Origin: Pelagibacterales bacterium SAG-MED49
GTDB taxonomy: Bacteria; Pseudomonadota; Alphaproteobacteria; Pelagibacterales; Pelagibacteraceae
DNA: 64,000 nucleotides
Assembly: GCA_014653365.1 (NCBI GenBank)
Contig: JACWEQ010000001.1
Coordinates: 124,001 to 188,000 of the forward strand
Direction of reading: 5' to 3'
Shown here: positions 56,200 through 63,848 of the stretch, one piece after another
Numbering within the stretch: the stretch's first letter is position 1
How the letters are laid out: every line of letters starts with the position of its first letter
Position numbers and translations under genes: made by a program
The notes under the pieces: model-generated
Told to the model about the DNA's origin: nothing
What the model saw: the letters and a program-made list of their open reading frames with translations, nothing else
The model's database searches: none

Positions 56200-56754
56200 A
56201 TGGAAGTTGTTTTTAAAAAAAATAATTCTCAAACGAGTGCTGATTATTTTAGAAGTATTTTGTTTGCAACCTCATATCCTGGTTCAATTGAGACGTTAAA
56301 TAATACAGATCCCCCTTCAAATATGTTTTCAGCTAGTTGTTCAATTATAAAAACTTTTTGTGATAGTTATTCAAATATTTTTTTAGGTGGTGATGTTAAC
56401 AATCCAGAAACCATAGAATGGATTAAATTTAATACAGGTGCAAACATAACTGATAAAAAAAATGCAAATTTTGCAATTGGTTTTTGGAATGATCTCATTC
56501 CATTTGAAGATTTTAAAATTGGTGACGAGCAAAATCCTGATCAATCCTGCACTATAATTTGTCAGTCTCAATTTAAAAAACCAAATGCCAAAATTACTGG
56601 TCCTGGTATTAAAAGTTCTAAAAGTATATTTTTACCCGATAAAGAGATTATAAAAAAAAATAACCAGCAATTTCCTTTAGGGCTTGATTTTTATTTTGTT
56701 GATGATGAAAAATTTTATTCAATACCAAGGTCATTAAAAATAGGAGAGCTATAA
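56200..56754 (+). CDS. phnH: C-P lyase core subunit PhnH
   Basis: Structural subunit of the C-P lyase core complex. The 184-aa protein begins with 'TSADYFRSILFATSYPGSI', corresponding to the conserved 'FR..L.AMs.PG' of PhnH, and ends 'LGLDFYFVDDEKFYSIPRSLKI', typical of the family ('G.D..l'). It lies three bases after phnG and one before phnI. Confidence 0.92.
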   Translation: MEVVFKKNNSQTSADYFRSILFATSYPGSIETLNNTDPPSNMFSASCSIIKTFCDSYSNIFLGGDVNNPETIEWIKFNTGANITDKKNANFAIGFWNDLIPFEDFKIGDEQNPDQSCTIICQSQFKKPNAKITGPGIKSSKSIFLPDKEIIKKNNQQFPLGLDFYFVDDEKFYSIPRSLKIGEL

Positions 56755-56755
56755 A

Positions 56756-57835
56756 ATGTATGTATCAGTAAAAGGAGGAGAAAAGGCAATAAATAACGCA
56801 CATTCCTGGTTATCTGAAATAAGAAGAGGTGATGTAAATATAGCAGAATTAAATATTAAACAAATTAGTGAACAACTAACATTAAGTGTCGACAGAGTTA
56901 TGTCTGAGGGATCTTTGTATGATAAAGACTTGTCGGCTTTAGCAATCAAACAGTCTAGAGGTGACTTGATTGAAGCAATTTTTTTAATTAGAGCCTATAG
57001 AACTACTTTACCTAGAATTGGTTCTAGCAAACCTATCGAAACTGGCAAAATGTTATGTCTTAGAAGAATATCTGCAACATTTAAAGATATACCAGGTAAA
57101 CAAAAATTAGGTCCAACATTTGATTACACACACCGATTACTTGACTTTAAACTTCTTGCTGATGGTGAGTATGATAAAGCTAAGATTGAAAAATATGATG
57201 ACAAAGAAATCCCTCATGTTTTAAGCTTTTTAAATAAAGAAGGATTAATTCAGAAAGAAATACCTAGTGGCAAAACATCTAAAGATATTACAAGAAATCC
57301 AATTAATTTTCCTTTAACAAGATCTGAACGACTGCAATCTCTTTCGAGAGGAGATGAAGGTTTTCTTCTTGGTTTAGCTTATTCAACACAGAGAGGGTAT
57401 GCTAGAAACCATGCATTTGTTGGTGAATTAAGAACTGGTTATGTTGAAGTTAAATTTGAAATTCCTGAACTAGGGATAGAAATAAATATTGCTGATGTCA
57501 TGTTTACTGAGTGTGAGTCAGTAAACCAATTTAAAGGTAGTAAAAAAATACCTGCTCAATTTACCCGTGGATATGGATTAGTTTTTGGTCAATTAGAGAG
57601 AAAAGCAATTTCTATGGCTTTGGTTGATAGATCAATGAGATGGAAAGAGTTTGGAGAGGAATATTTAGGCGTTGCTGCTCAAGATGAAGAATTTATTATA
57701 TCTCATTGTGATAATATTCAAGCTACTGGTTTTTTAGAACATATCAAATTACCTCATTATGTAGATTTTCAGGCGGAATTGGATCTAGTAAGAAAAATTA
57801 GAGAAGAATATAAAAAAAATGAACAACATACTTAA
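56756..57835 (+). CDS. phnI: C-P lyase core subunit PhnI
   Basis: Nucleosidase-like subunit that replaces the adenine of ATP with phosphonate (with PhnGHL). The 359-aa protein has family hallmarks 'YVSVKGGEKAINNAHSWL', 'LSLSRGDEGFLLGLAYSTQRGY'-type sequence (residues about 195-218) and 'AQDEEFIISHCDNIQATGF'. Full length; overlaps phnJ by 17 bases. Confidence 0.96.
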   Translation: MYVSVKGGEKAINNAHSWLSEIRRGDVNIAELNIKQISEQLTLSVDRVMSEGSLYDKDLSALAIKQSRGDLIEAIFLIRAYRTTLPRIGSSKPIETGKMLCLRRISATFKDIPGKQKLGPTFDYTHRLLDFKLLADGEYDKAKIEKYDDKEIPHVLSFLNKEGLIQKEIPSGKTSKDITRNPINFPLTRSERLQSLSRGDEGFLLGLAYSTQRGYARNHAFVGELRTGYVEVKFEIPELGIEINIADVMFTECESVNQFKGSKKIPAQFTRGYGLVFGQLERKAISMALVDRSMRWKEFGEEYLGVAAQDEEFIISHCDNIQATGFLEHIKLPHYVDFQAELDLVRKIREEYKKNEQHT

Positions 57836-58700
57836 ATTTAAAAATAAAAAAGCTAAAGTTTCAGATCAAGATGAAATTTATAATTTTGCTTATTTAGATG
57901 AAAATACAAAAAGAATGATAAGAAGAGCTTTAATCAAAGCTCTTTGTATACCAGGTTATCAAGTCCCATTTTCATCCAGAGAAATGCCAATGCCCTACGG
58001 ATGGGGTACAGGCGGTGTGCAAGTAACTTCATCTTGTTTAACAACAGACGATGTCCTTAAAGTTATTGATCAGGGAGCAGATGACACTACTAATGCAGTT
58101 TCAATAAGAAATTTTTTTAAAAAAACTGCAAATATTGAGACTACTGAAACAACTGAAGATGCTTCAATAATACAAACAAGACATAGAATACCAGAGAATC
58201 AATTAAAGGAAAAACAGATACTTGTTTATCAAGTTCCAATTCCAGAGCCACTAGCTTTTTTAGAACCAAGATATCAAGAGACTAAAAAAATGCATGCACT
58301 ATCAGAATATGGAATTATGCATGTAAAGTTATATGAAGACATTACTAAAAATGGTCATATAGAAACCGCATATGCGTATCCAGTGAAAACAAATGACAGA
58401 TACATAATGGATCCATCACCTATACCAAAATTTGATAATCCAAAGATGAATAACAATCCTGCTATACAATTGTTTGGTGCCGGTAGAGAACAAAGAATTT
58501 ACGCAATTCCACCGTACACACAGGTTACAAGTCTTGATTTTGAAGATTATCCATTTGATCCTTCAAAAGCACCACATAAATGTTCTATTTGTGGATCAAA
58601 TGATAGTTTTTTAGATGAAATAATTACAGACGATGATGGTAATAGATCTTTCATATGTTCAGATACAAATTACTGTAATCAAAGAATGAAAGATAAGTAA
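57819..58700 (+). CDS. phnJ: Carbon-phosphorus lyase PhnJ
   Basis: Radical-SAM enzyme that cleaves the C-P bond of 5-phosphoribosyl 1-phosphonate, releasing for example methane from methylphosphonate. The 293-aa protein keeps the glycine-rich 'PMPYGWGTGGVQVT' region (radical Gly) and the four C-terminal cysteines, 'CSIC' then 'ICSDTNYC', that hold the cluster and the thiyl radical. All key residues are intact, so the pathway is probably active. Confidence 0.97.
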   Translation: MNNILKFKNKKAKVSDQDEIYNFAYLDENTKRMIRRALIKALCIPGYQVPFSSREMPMPYGWGTGGVQVTSSCLTTDDVLKVIDQGADDTTNAVSIRNFFKKTANIETTETTEDASIIQTRHRIPENQLKEKQILVYQVPIPEPLAFLEPRYQETKKMHALSEYGIMHVKLYEDITKNGHIETAYAYPVKTNDRYIMDPSPIPKFDNPKMNNNPAIQLFGAGREQRIYAIPPYTQVTSLDFEDYPFDPSKAPHKCSICGSNDSFLDEIITDDDGNRSFICSDTNYCNQRMKDK

Positions 58701-59468
58701 ATGGAACCAATTTTATCTGTTCAAAATTTAAATAAATATTATGGGGATCAAGTTGGTTGTAAAAATATGAATATGACATTGTATCCGGGTGAAGTCGTTG
58801 GAGTGGTAGGGGAGTCTGGGTCAGGAAAAACAACTTTTATAAACTCAATATCAGGAAATCTTATTCCAGATAGTGGAAAAATCCTAATTAATACAAATAA
58901 TGAAATTATTAATTTCTTAGAAATATCAGAGTCATTGAAAAGATTATTAATAAGAACCGAACTAGCTTTTGTTCACCAAAATCCTAGAGATGGTTTAAGA
59001 TTGGATGTAAGTGCTGGTGGAAATATTAGTGAAAGATTAATGTCCATTGGACAAAGAAATTATGGAAATATTAGGCAAACTATTTTTAAATGGTTAGATA
59101 AAGTGGAAATCGATAAAAGTAGGGTAGATGATTTTCCAAGAACATTTTCAGGTGGAATGTTGCAAAGATTACAAATAGCAAAAAACTTAGTTACGAGTCC
59201 AAAAATAATTTTCATGGATGAACCAACAGGAGGTCTTGATGTTTCTGTTCAAGCCAAAATTTTAGATTTGTTAAGAAAATTAGTTAGAGAATTAAATTTA
59301 TCAGTTGTAATTGTTTCTCACGATCTTGCAGTTATTAGATTGTTAGCTGATAAAATTATTGTAATGAAAAATGGTGAGGCTGTTGAGTCTGGATTGTGTG
59401 ATCAAGTATTAGATGATCCACAACATTCTTACACTCAGTTATTAGTCAGCTCAGTACTTCAGGTTTAA
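58701..59468 (+). CDS. phnK: C-P lyase ABC-type ATPase PhnK
   Basis: Soluble ABC protein that docks on the PhnGHIJ core. The 255-aa protein has Walker A 'GESGSGKTTFINS', Q-loop 'FVHQNPRDGLRLDVSAGGNI' (PhnK-typical), signature 'FSGGMLQRLQIAKNL' and Walker B 'IIFMDEPTGGLDVS'. It starts directly after the phnJ stop. Confidence 0.95.
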   Translation: MEPILSVQNLNKYYGDQVGCKNMNMTLYPGEVVGVVGESGSGKTTFINSISGNLIPDSGKILINTNNEIINFLEISESLKRLLIRTELAFVHQNPRDGLRLDVSAGGNISERLMSIGQRNYGNIRQTIFKWLDKVEIDKSRVDDFPRTFSGGMLQRLQIAKNLVTSPKIIFMDEPTGGLDVSVQAKILDLLRKLVRELNLSVVIVSHDLAVIRLLADKIIVMKNGEAVESGLCDQVLDDPQHSYTQLLVSSVLQV

Positions 59469-59469
59469 A

Positions 59470-60147
59470 ATGATAGAACTTAATAAAATAACAAAAAAAT
59501 TTACACTTCATAATCAAGGCAAAACAAAAATATCAGTTTTTAAAAATTTGAATTTGAAAATAAATCCTGGAGAAATTGTAGCGTTGACAGGACCATCAGG
59601 TGTTGGAAAGTCTAGCATTTTAAAAATGATTTATGGAAACTATGTTTTTCAATCAGGAGAAATTAAAATTAATAATCACAACATAGATCATAAATATCCT
59701 AGAAATATTATTGAACTTAGAAAAAATACAATAGGATATGTTAGTCAATTTCTAAGAGTGATACCTCGTGTTCCTACGATTGAAATTGTTATGGAGCCCT
59801 TATTAGAAATAAATTCAGATCAAGATGAAGTTCGTGAAAAAGCTGAAAAAATTTTAATAAAACTTAATATAGATAAAAACTTATGGAATTTATCGCCACT
59901 TACTTTTTCAGGAGGAGAACAACAAAGAGTTAATGTAGCTAAGGGACTGATTAGGAATTATCCATGTTTATTACTAGATGAACCAACAGCTAGTTTAGAT
60001 AGTGTTAACAAAGATATTGTTTTGAATTTGATTAATGAAAAAAAAGATAAAGGATCTTCAATAATTGGCATTTTTCATGATAAATATTCACGTAAATATT
60101 TAAATGCTAGGGAAATAGATATTACAAAAATATCAAATGCAAAATAA
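59470..60147 (+). CDS. phnL: C-P lyase ABC-type ATPase PhnL
   Basis: Second ABC protein of the C-P lyase, required with PhnGHI for the nucleosidase step. The 225-aa protein has Walker A 'GPSGVGKSSILKMIYGNY', 'IGYVSQFLRVIPRVPT', signature 'FSGGEQQRVNVAKGL' and Walker B 'LLLDEPTASLDS'. It lacks the oligopeptide-type tail of PhnK. Overlaps phnN by 11 bases. Confidence 0.95.
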   Translation: MIELNKITKKFTLHNQGKTKISVFKNLNLKINPGEIVALTGPSGVGKSSILKMIYGNYVFQSGEIKINNHNIDHKYPRNIIELRKNTIGYVSQFLRVIPRVPTIEIVMEPLLEINSDQDEVREKAEKILIKLNIDKNLWNLSPLTFSGGEQQRVNVAKGLIRNYPCLLLDEPTASLDSVNKDIVLNLINEKKDKGSSIIGIFHDKYSRKYLNAREIDITKISNAK

Positions 60148-60673
60148 CGGTCAGCTTATTGTAGTCGTTGGACCATCAGGATCAGGAAAAGATACATTGT
60201 TAAAAAAAGTAATTAAAAAAATTCCTAATTCTATTTTGGTTAAGAGATACATTACTAGGAAAAAAGATATTAAAAATGAAGATCATTACAGTATATCGAT
60301 TAAAAATTTTGAAGATAAGATTTCAAAAAAACATTTCTTCGTTTACTGGAATGCTCATGGTTTTTCATACGGTATTCCATTTAAAGAAATAAAAAAAATA
60401 GAGCAAGGTAAAACAGTAATTTTTAATGGATCAAGAAAAGTACTTTTTAAAGTAAAAAAAAAAGTTAATAACGTTAAAATAATTAATATTACTGCCCCAT
60501 CAACAATTATTAAAAAGAGACTTGTAATTCGAGCTAGAGAAGACAAAAAATCAATTAATAAAAGGATAAAAAGAAAAATTAATTTACTTCCGAAAAATAT
60601 AATTACTATAAATAATAATAAATCAATATCTATCGGTGCAAATAAATTAAAAAAAATAATTTTAGCTAAGTGA
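60137..60673 (+). CDS. phnN: Ribose 1,5-bisphosphokinase PhnN
   Basis: Makes PRPP from ribose 1,5-bisphosphate, the last step of C-P lyase product recycling. The 178-aa guanylate-kinase-like protein begins 'LIVVVGPSGSGKDTLL' (Walker A) and carries 'RYITRK' and 'FFVYWNAHGFSYGIP', typical of PhnN. Last gene of phnGHIJKLN; its end overlaps the convergent DUF1045 gene by 12 bases. Confidence 0.92.
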   Translation: MQNNGQLIVVVGPSGSGKDTLLKKVIKKIPNSILVKRYITRKKDIKNEDHYSISIKNFEDKISKKHFFVYWNAHGFSYGIPFKEIKKIEQGKTVIFNGSRKVLFKVKKKVNNVKIINITAPSTIIKKRLVIRAREDKKSINKRIKRKINLLPKNIITINNNKSISIGANKLKKIILAK

Positions 60674-61375
60674 AAAATTTTCTAAATTCTCAAACATTCC
60701 TTTTTGGTTTTCACCAAATATATATATTTTATCAAAATTATTTATTTCATTTAAAATGATTTCTTTGTTTTTTTCAATTTTTTTTAACTCAAAGTACAAT
60801 TTGTTTCCTGTGACCTCTGATGCAAGAGTCATATGGAAATTAAATTCTGACATTATATAGGGGTATCCCCATTTATATAAAATATTTAATTGTAATTTAC
60901 TTAGTTTAGAGGGATTTCTTCTATCAATTTCTTTTTTTGTAAGAGGTGACCTAAATTTAAATAATTCTCTAACCAGTCTATTGGATAACTTATTAATGTT
61001 ATTATTTTTTTTATTTTGAACAAAAGCATAAAAATTATTTATTTTTTTTAATTTAAATTTATAAAACTTAAATTTTTTGAATTTTTTTGTTATTTCCTCA
61101 GTTTTTTTAAATAATGTATTGGTACTATAATTTTTGTTTAGTTTAAAAGGAGGAATAAGTGTACCGTGAAACCCATATTTCTTTGGAATTAAAACATTTT
61201 TATCTATGTTTATTAAGTTTTTAATTCCAAATCTGTTTAGATAATTAATTCTATGTTTGTTATTTATTAACTTTGCATTAAGTGGATCCCAACCGAACCA
61301 ATATCTACCAAATTCTTCTAGACTACTCTCTTTTGGAGGTGCATAATAAATAGCATATCTAGAATATTTTTTCAT
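60662..61375 (-). CDS. DUF1045 protein, 2H phosphoesterase-like, phosphonate-associated
   Basis: Conserved companion of C-P lyase operons. The 237-aa protein starts 'RYAIYYAPPKESSL', as in DUF1045, and contains two HxT motifs, 'YGFHGTLIPPF' and 'FNFHMTLASEVTG', the signature of 2H (LigT-like) cyclic phosphodiesterases. No PhnP is found in the window, so this protein is a good candidate for opening 5-phosphoribosyl 1,2-cyclic phosphate. That role is inferred from motifs and context. Confidence 0.85.
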   Translation of the reverse strand: MKKYSRYAIYYAPPKESSLEEFGRYWFGWDPLNAKLINNKHRINYLNRFGIKNLINIDKNVLIPKKYGFHGTLIPPFKLNKNYSTNTLFKKTEEITKKFKKFKFYKFKLKKINNFYAFVQNKKNNNINKLSNRLVRELFKFRSPLTKKEIDRRNPSKLSKLQLNILYKWGYPYIMSEFNFHMTLASEVTGNKLYFELKKIEKNKEIILNEINNFDKIYIFGENQKGMFENLENFSLS

Positions 61376-61424
61376 AATTCAACTTTTAATACTTATATAA
61401 ATTTTTTTCTCAAATTTAAAATAT

Positions 61425-61442
61425 TTGTAACAATTCATGTAT
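61425..61442 (+). promoter_or_regulatory. Weak Pho half-site upstream of phnM
   Basis: TTGTAACAATTC followed by ATGTATATA in the 78-base gap between divergent DUF1045 and phnM: one good TGTAAC half and a second TGTA spaced 12 rather than 11 bases, as at plcP. It could give phnM its own phosphate-responsive promoter. Confidence 0.3.
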
Positions 61443-61453
61443 ATAAAAAAACG

Positions 61454-62590
61454 ATGCATGAATATATTTTAAATAACGCCATGATAATTAAAAAAGATGA
61501 GATTATTCATGGCCATATAAGAATTAAAAATAATAAGATTGTCGATATAAGTAGTGGATTAAGTAATAACAAAAATTCAATTGACTGTGAAAAAGATTAC
61601 ATCTCTCCAGGATTGGTTGAACTACATACCGACAATCTTGAAAGACACATGACACCAAGACCTAAAGTCTCATTTCCAGTAGAAAATGCGATTTTATCTC
61701 ATGATAGAGAGTTAGCATCTGTAGGAATAACTACAGTTTTTGATGCATTAAGAGTTGGTTCTATTGAAAAAACAGGAAAATATAAAAAATATGCAAAAAA
61801 CTGTTCAGATATAATTTCAAGTTTTAAAAAAGATAATATTCTCAAGATTGATCACAAAATACATTTAAGAGCTGAAACTTGTTCGGAAAATTTGATTGAT
61901 GAATTAGACGAATACAATGAAACTCACGATGTAAAACTAATTAGTATAATGGATCATACACCAGGTCAGAGGCAATTTAGAGTTATAGATAAGTATAAAG
62001 AATATCTTTCAATTAAACACGGTATGACAGAAAATGAAATGGAAATTCATTTTGAACACTTAATAAATCTTCAAAAAAAAAATAGCAAGAAACACATAGA
62101 TAGAATTCTAGAATTTAAATCCTCATATGATTGTATTTTGGCTAGTCATGACGATACCACTGAAAATGATGTTCATAACTCAAATAAATATGGAGTAAAA
62201 TTGGCTGAATTTCCAACAACTTTAGAAGCAGCCAAAACTTCTAAAAATTACAATATTAAAGTCATGATGGGATCTCCTAATTTACTTAGGGGAGGTTCTC
62301 ACTCTGGCAATATCTCTGCTAAAGAACTTTTAGAAAATGATTGTCTAGATATTTTAAGCTCAGATTATATTCCATCCTCATTAATTATATCTGTTATTAA
62401 ATGGGGTTTAGAAATTGATAATCTTCCGAAAGCATTTGTAGCAGCTAGTCACGCTCCATCTATAGCTATAAATTTAAATGATAGGGGTTTAATTGACAAC
62501 AATAAAAGAGCAGATTTAGTAAGGTTTAAAATTTATCAAAATTTACCCGTTGTAAAAAACGTTTGGTCAAACGGAATCCAAGTAAGCTAA
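61454..62590 (+). CDS. phnM: Triphosphoribosyl 1-phosphonate diphosphatase PhnM
   Basis: Amidohydrolase-fold enzyme that removes diphosphate from ribose 1-phosphonate 5-triphosphate, giving the PhnJ substrate. The 378-aa protein has metal-binding 'GLVELHTDNLERHMTPRP', 'SIMDHTPGQRQFR', 'ASHDDTTE' and 'GSPNLLRGGSHSGN'. Separated from phnGHIJKLN by the DUF1045 gene on the other strand, so it needs its own promoter. Its end overlaps the decayed gene downstream by four bases. Confidence 0.96.
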   Translation: MHEYILNNAMIIKKDEIIHGHIRIKNNKIVDISSGLSNNKNSIDCEKDYISPGLVELHTDNLERHMTPRPKVSFPVENAILSHDRELASVGITTVFDALRVGSIEKTGKYKKYAKNCSDIISSFKKDNILKIDHKIHLRAETCSENLIDELDEYNETHDVKLISIMDHTPGQRQFRVIDKYKEYLSIKHGMTENEMEIHFEHLINLQKKNSKKHIDRILEFKSSYDCILASHDDTTENDVHNSNKYGVKLAEFPTTLEAAKTSKNYNIKVMMGSPNLLRGGSHSGNISAKELLENDCLDILSSDYIPSSLIISVIKWGLEIDNLPKAFVAASHAPSIAINLNDRGLIDNNKRADLVRFKIYQNLPVVKNVWSNGIQVS

Positions 62591-62811
62591 AATATTCCTG
62601 TTGTATAAGAGTATTTTATAATTCCTGCTATCATTATTGGTATTTGTAATGAAAAATTTGTTAATAAAGGTTTGTCTTTTGTAATGGTACCAACAATTGT
62701 CCAACCGATTATACCTAAACTGTGAGGTATCATGCTATAAGGATAGTAATCTAAATAAAAAGTTAATATTCCTAAAAGTGTTAACACTGTGCTTGTCTAT
62801 TTTAATACCAT
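62587..62811 (-). pseudogene. Broken second copy of the small two-helix membrane protein
   Basis: The open part (66 codons from a GTG) reads 'HSLGIIGWTIVGTITKDKPLLTNFSLQIP', clearly paralogous to 'HGLGVIGWTIAGFISKDKAILTNFGLQIP' of the gene at 63028-63249. Reading upstream in frame, similarity continues through 'TSTVLTLLGIL' (against 'ISTALVLTGIL') and 'LK' to a TAG at 62797-62799 where the intact copy has TGG. The N-terminus is missing and no ribosome site is seen: a remnant fused to the truncated arsC. Confidence 0.7.
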
Positions 62812-63028
62812 TATCTAAGAAATTCTCAAAATTTTTAGACCTATAATTAGAAAGATCAAAATTTTTATTTTTTTCTAAAAATTTATTTATATCTTCATTA
62901 ATTTTACCTGATGGGTTGTTCCCAGCACTATAAGCTTTAAACCTATTTGAATATTCGTTTTTAATAATATTTTCAGCTATTATGCCTCTAGCTGAGTTAC
63001 CCGTACAAACGAATAAGATATTTTTCAT
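62735..63028 (-). pseudogene. Truncated ArsC (LMW-phosphatase type), C-terminal half lost
   Basis: The first about 78 residues match the intact ArsC at 47887-48342 ('NILFVCTGNSARGIIAEN', 'YSAGNNPSGKI', 'NFENFLD'), including P-loop Cys8. Then the frame runs out of homology into 'HSVNTFRNINFLFRLLSL', which is the neighbouring membrane-protein remnant read in another frame. The redox cysteines equivalent to Cys83/Cys91 are gone, and the P-loop has AR instead of HR. It cannot work as a three-cysteine arsenate reductase. Starts in a TAATG overlap with the intact membrane-protein gene. Confidence 0.8.
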
Positions 63029-63249
63029 TAGAAAATAATTTTATAAATTCCAATTACAAACAATGGTATTTGTAATCCAAAGTTAGTTAAAATAGCTTTA
63101 TCTTTTGATATAAAACCAGCTATCGTCCAACCAATAACGCCAAGTCCATGGAAGTAGATATTAATAGGGTAAATATTTAGATTAGTTAACAATATTCCTG
63201 TTAAAACAAGAGCTGTACTAATCCATTTTAGATATTTTTTGATAAACAT
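63028..63249 (-). CDS. Small two-helix membrane protein, unknown function
   Basis: Unrecognised 73-aa protein with two predicted membrane helices (about 9-30 and 52-72) and the conserved centre 'HGLGVIGWTIAGFISKDKAILTNFGLQIP'. A GAGGAGA ribosome site precedes the ATG. It is directly coupled to a (now truncated) arsC and preceded by a Pho-box-like site, so the ancestral unit probably served phosphate/arsenate stress. A half-size, SemiSWEET-like or sensor-type channel is conceivable but unproven. Confidence 0.7.
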   Translation of the reverse strand: MFIKKYLKWISTALVLTGILLTNLNIYPINIYFHGLGVIGWTIAGFISKDKAILTNFGLQIPLFVIGIYKIIF

Positions 63250-63272
63250 AGTCTCCTCTATATGTAATTTTT

Positions 63273-63290
63273 GTTACAAGGTTATTACAA
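63273..63290 (-). promoter_or_regulatory. Pho-box-like repeat upstream of the membrane protein/arsC' unit
   Basis: On the minus strand TTGTAATAACC and TTGTAACAAAA in tandem, 11-base spacing; 12 of 18 Pho-box matches by my count. The site ends 24 bases before the ATG at 63249, a distance similar to that at the PhnZ-like gene. Confidence 0.55.
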
Positions 63291-63323
63291 TTATAGAGGA
63301 AACTAAAATCTAAATTTTATAAT

Positions 63324-63440
63324 CTAATTTTTTTGAAGCTCATAAATAGAAACATAATGTTTCTTCTTAGGAAGTGGGATTATTGTTGGAACTTTAGTTA
63401 ATCTTGGTTTTATTGACTTATTTCCTACGTATTTTTTTAA
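63324..63440 (-). pseudogene. Possible gene remnant (start-less open stretch)
   Basis: The minus strand has about 37 open codons between stops with no ATG/GTG/TTG start, reading 'KPRLTKVPTIIPLPKKKHYV' and ending 'SIYELQKN'. The protein-like composition suggests the C-terminal end of a lost gene whose 5' part is now the zur promoter. Chance is also possible. Otherwise the 233-base gap 63250-63482 holds only the Pho-like site and the zur operator. Confidence 0.3.
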
Positions 63441-63448
63441 TTAAAGTA

Positions 63449-63481
63449 TTGACAAAAATATGTTATGTTATAACATAACAT
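63449..63481 (+). promoter_or_regulatory. zur promoter with perfect 22-bp palindromic operator
   Basis: A consensus -35 TTGACA (63449-63454) is followed by a perfect 22-bp palindrome (63460-63481), half-site ATGTTATGTTA, which covers the -10 position and ends one base before the zur ATG. It resembles Fur/Zur boxes (TGTTATA...TATAACA type). Autorepression by Zur is the simplest reading; the transcript would be leaderless or nearly so. Confidence 0.8.
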
Positions 63482-63482
63482 T

Positions 63483-63848
63483 ATGACTAACAAAGAATTA
63501 GTTTTTAATATAATTAAAAAATCATCTAAGCATCTAACTGCTTATGAAATTCTAGATAAACTTCAAAAGATTAAAAAAACACAAGCTATGACTGTCTATA
63601 GAGCATTAGATAGTTTAATAGGTGAAGAGAGAATTCATAAATCTAATCAAACAAAAACCTATATTTTGTGTAATCATAGACATGAAGATAATCATAATAC
63701 TGCAATAGCTATTTGTAAAAAATGTGGTGACACTGAAGAACTTAAATCAAATATCTTTTTAGATTTCTTTAAAAAAAATAATATTAAAAAGTACGATTTT
63801 AGTACTTTTAAAATGGAGGTTTTAACAACTTGTAAGGATTGTAATTAA
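63483..63848 (+). CDS. zur: Fur-family zinc uptake regulator Zur
   Basis: Zinc-responsive repressor. The 121-aa protein has a winged helix ('HLTAYEILDKLQ', 'MTVYRALDSLIGEERIHK') and a C-terminal metal-binding domain with two CxxC pairs, 'CKKCGD' and 'CKDCN', for the structural zinc, and a His-rich 'CNHRHEDNHNTA' segment. These features favour Zur over Fur or PerR. It is directly coupled (TAATG) to an exported His-rich protein. Confidence 0.88.
   Translation: MTNKELVFNIIKKSSKHLTAYEILDKLQKIKKTQAMTVYRALDSLIGEERIHKSNQTKTYILCNHRHEDNHNTAIAICKKCGDTEELKSNIFLDFFKKNNIKKYDFSTFKMEVLTTCKDCN

Noticed and set aside
62735-63028. A simple sequencing frameshift in an otherwise full arsC
   Set aside because: The missing C-terminal half of ArsC is not found in any frame downstream; instead a second membrane-protein copy follows, so truncation by rearrangement explains the data better.
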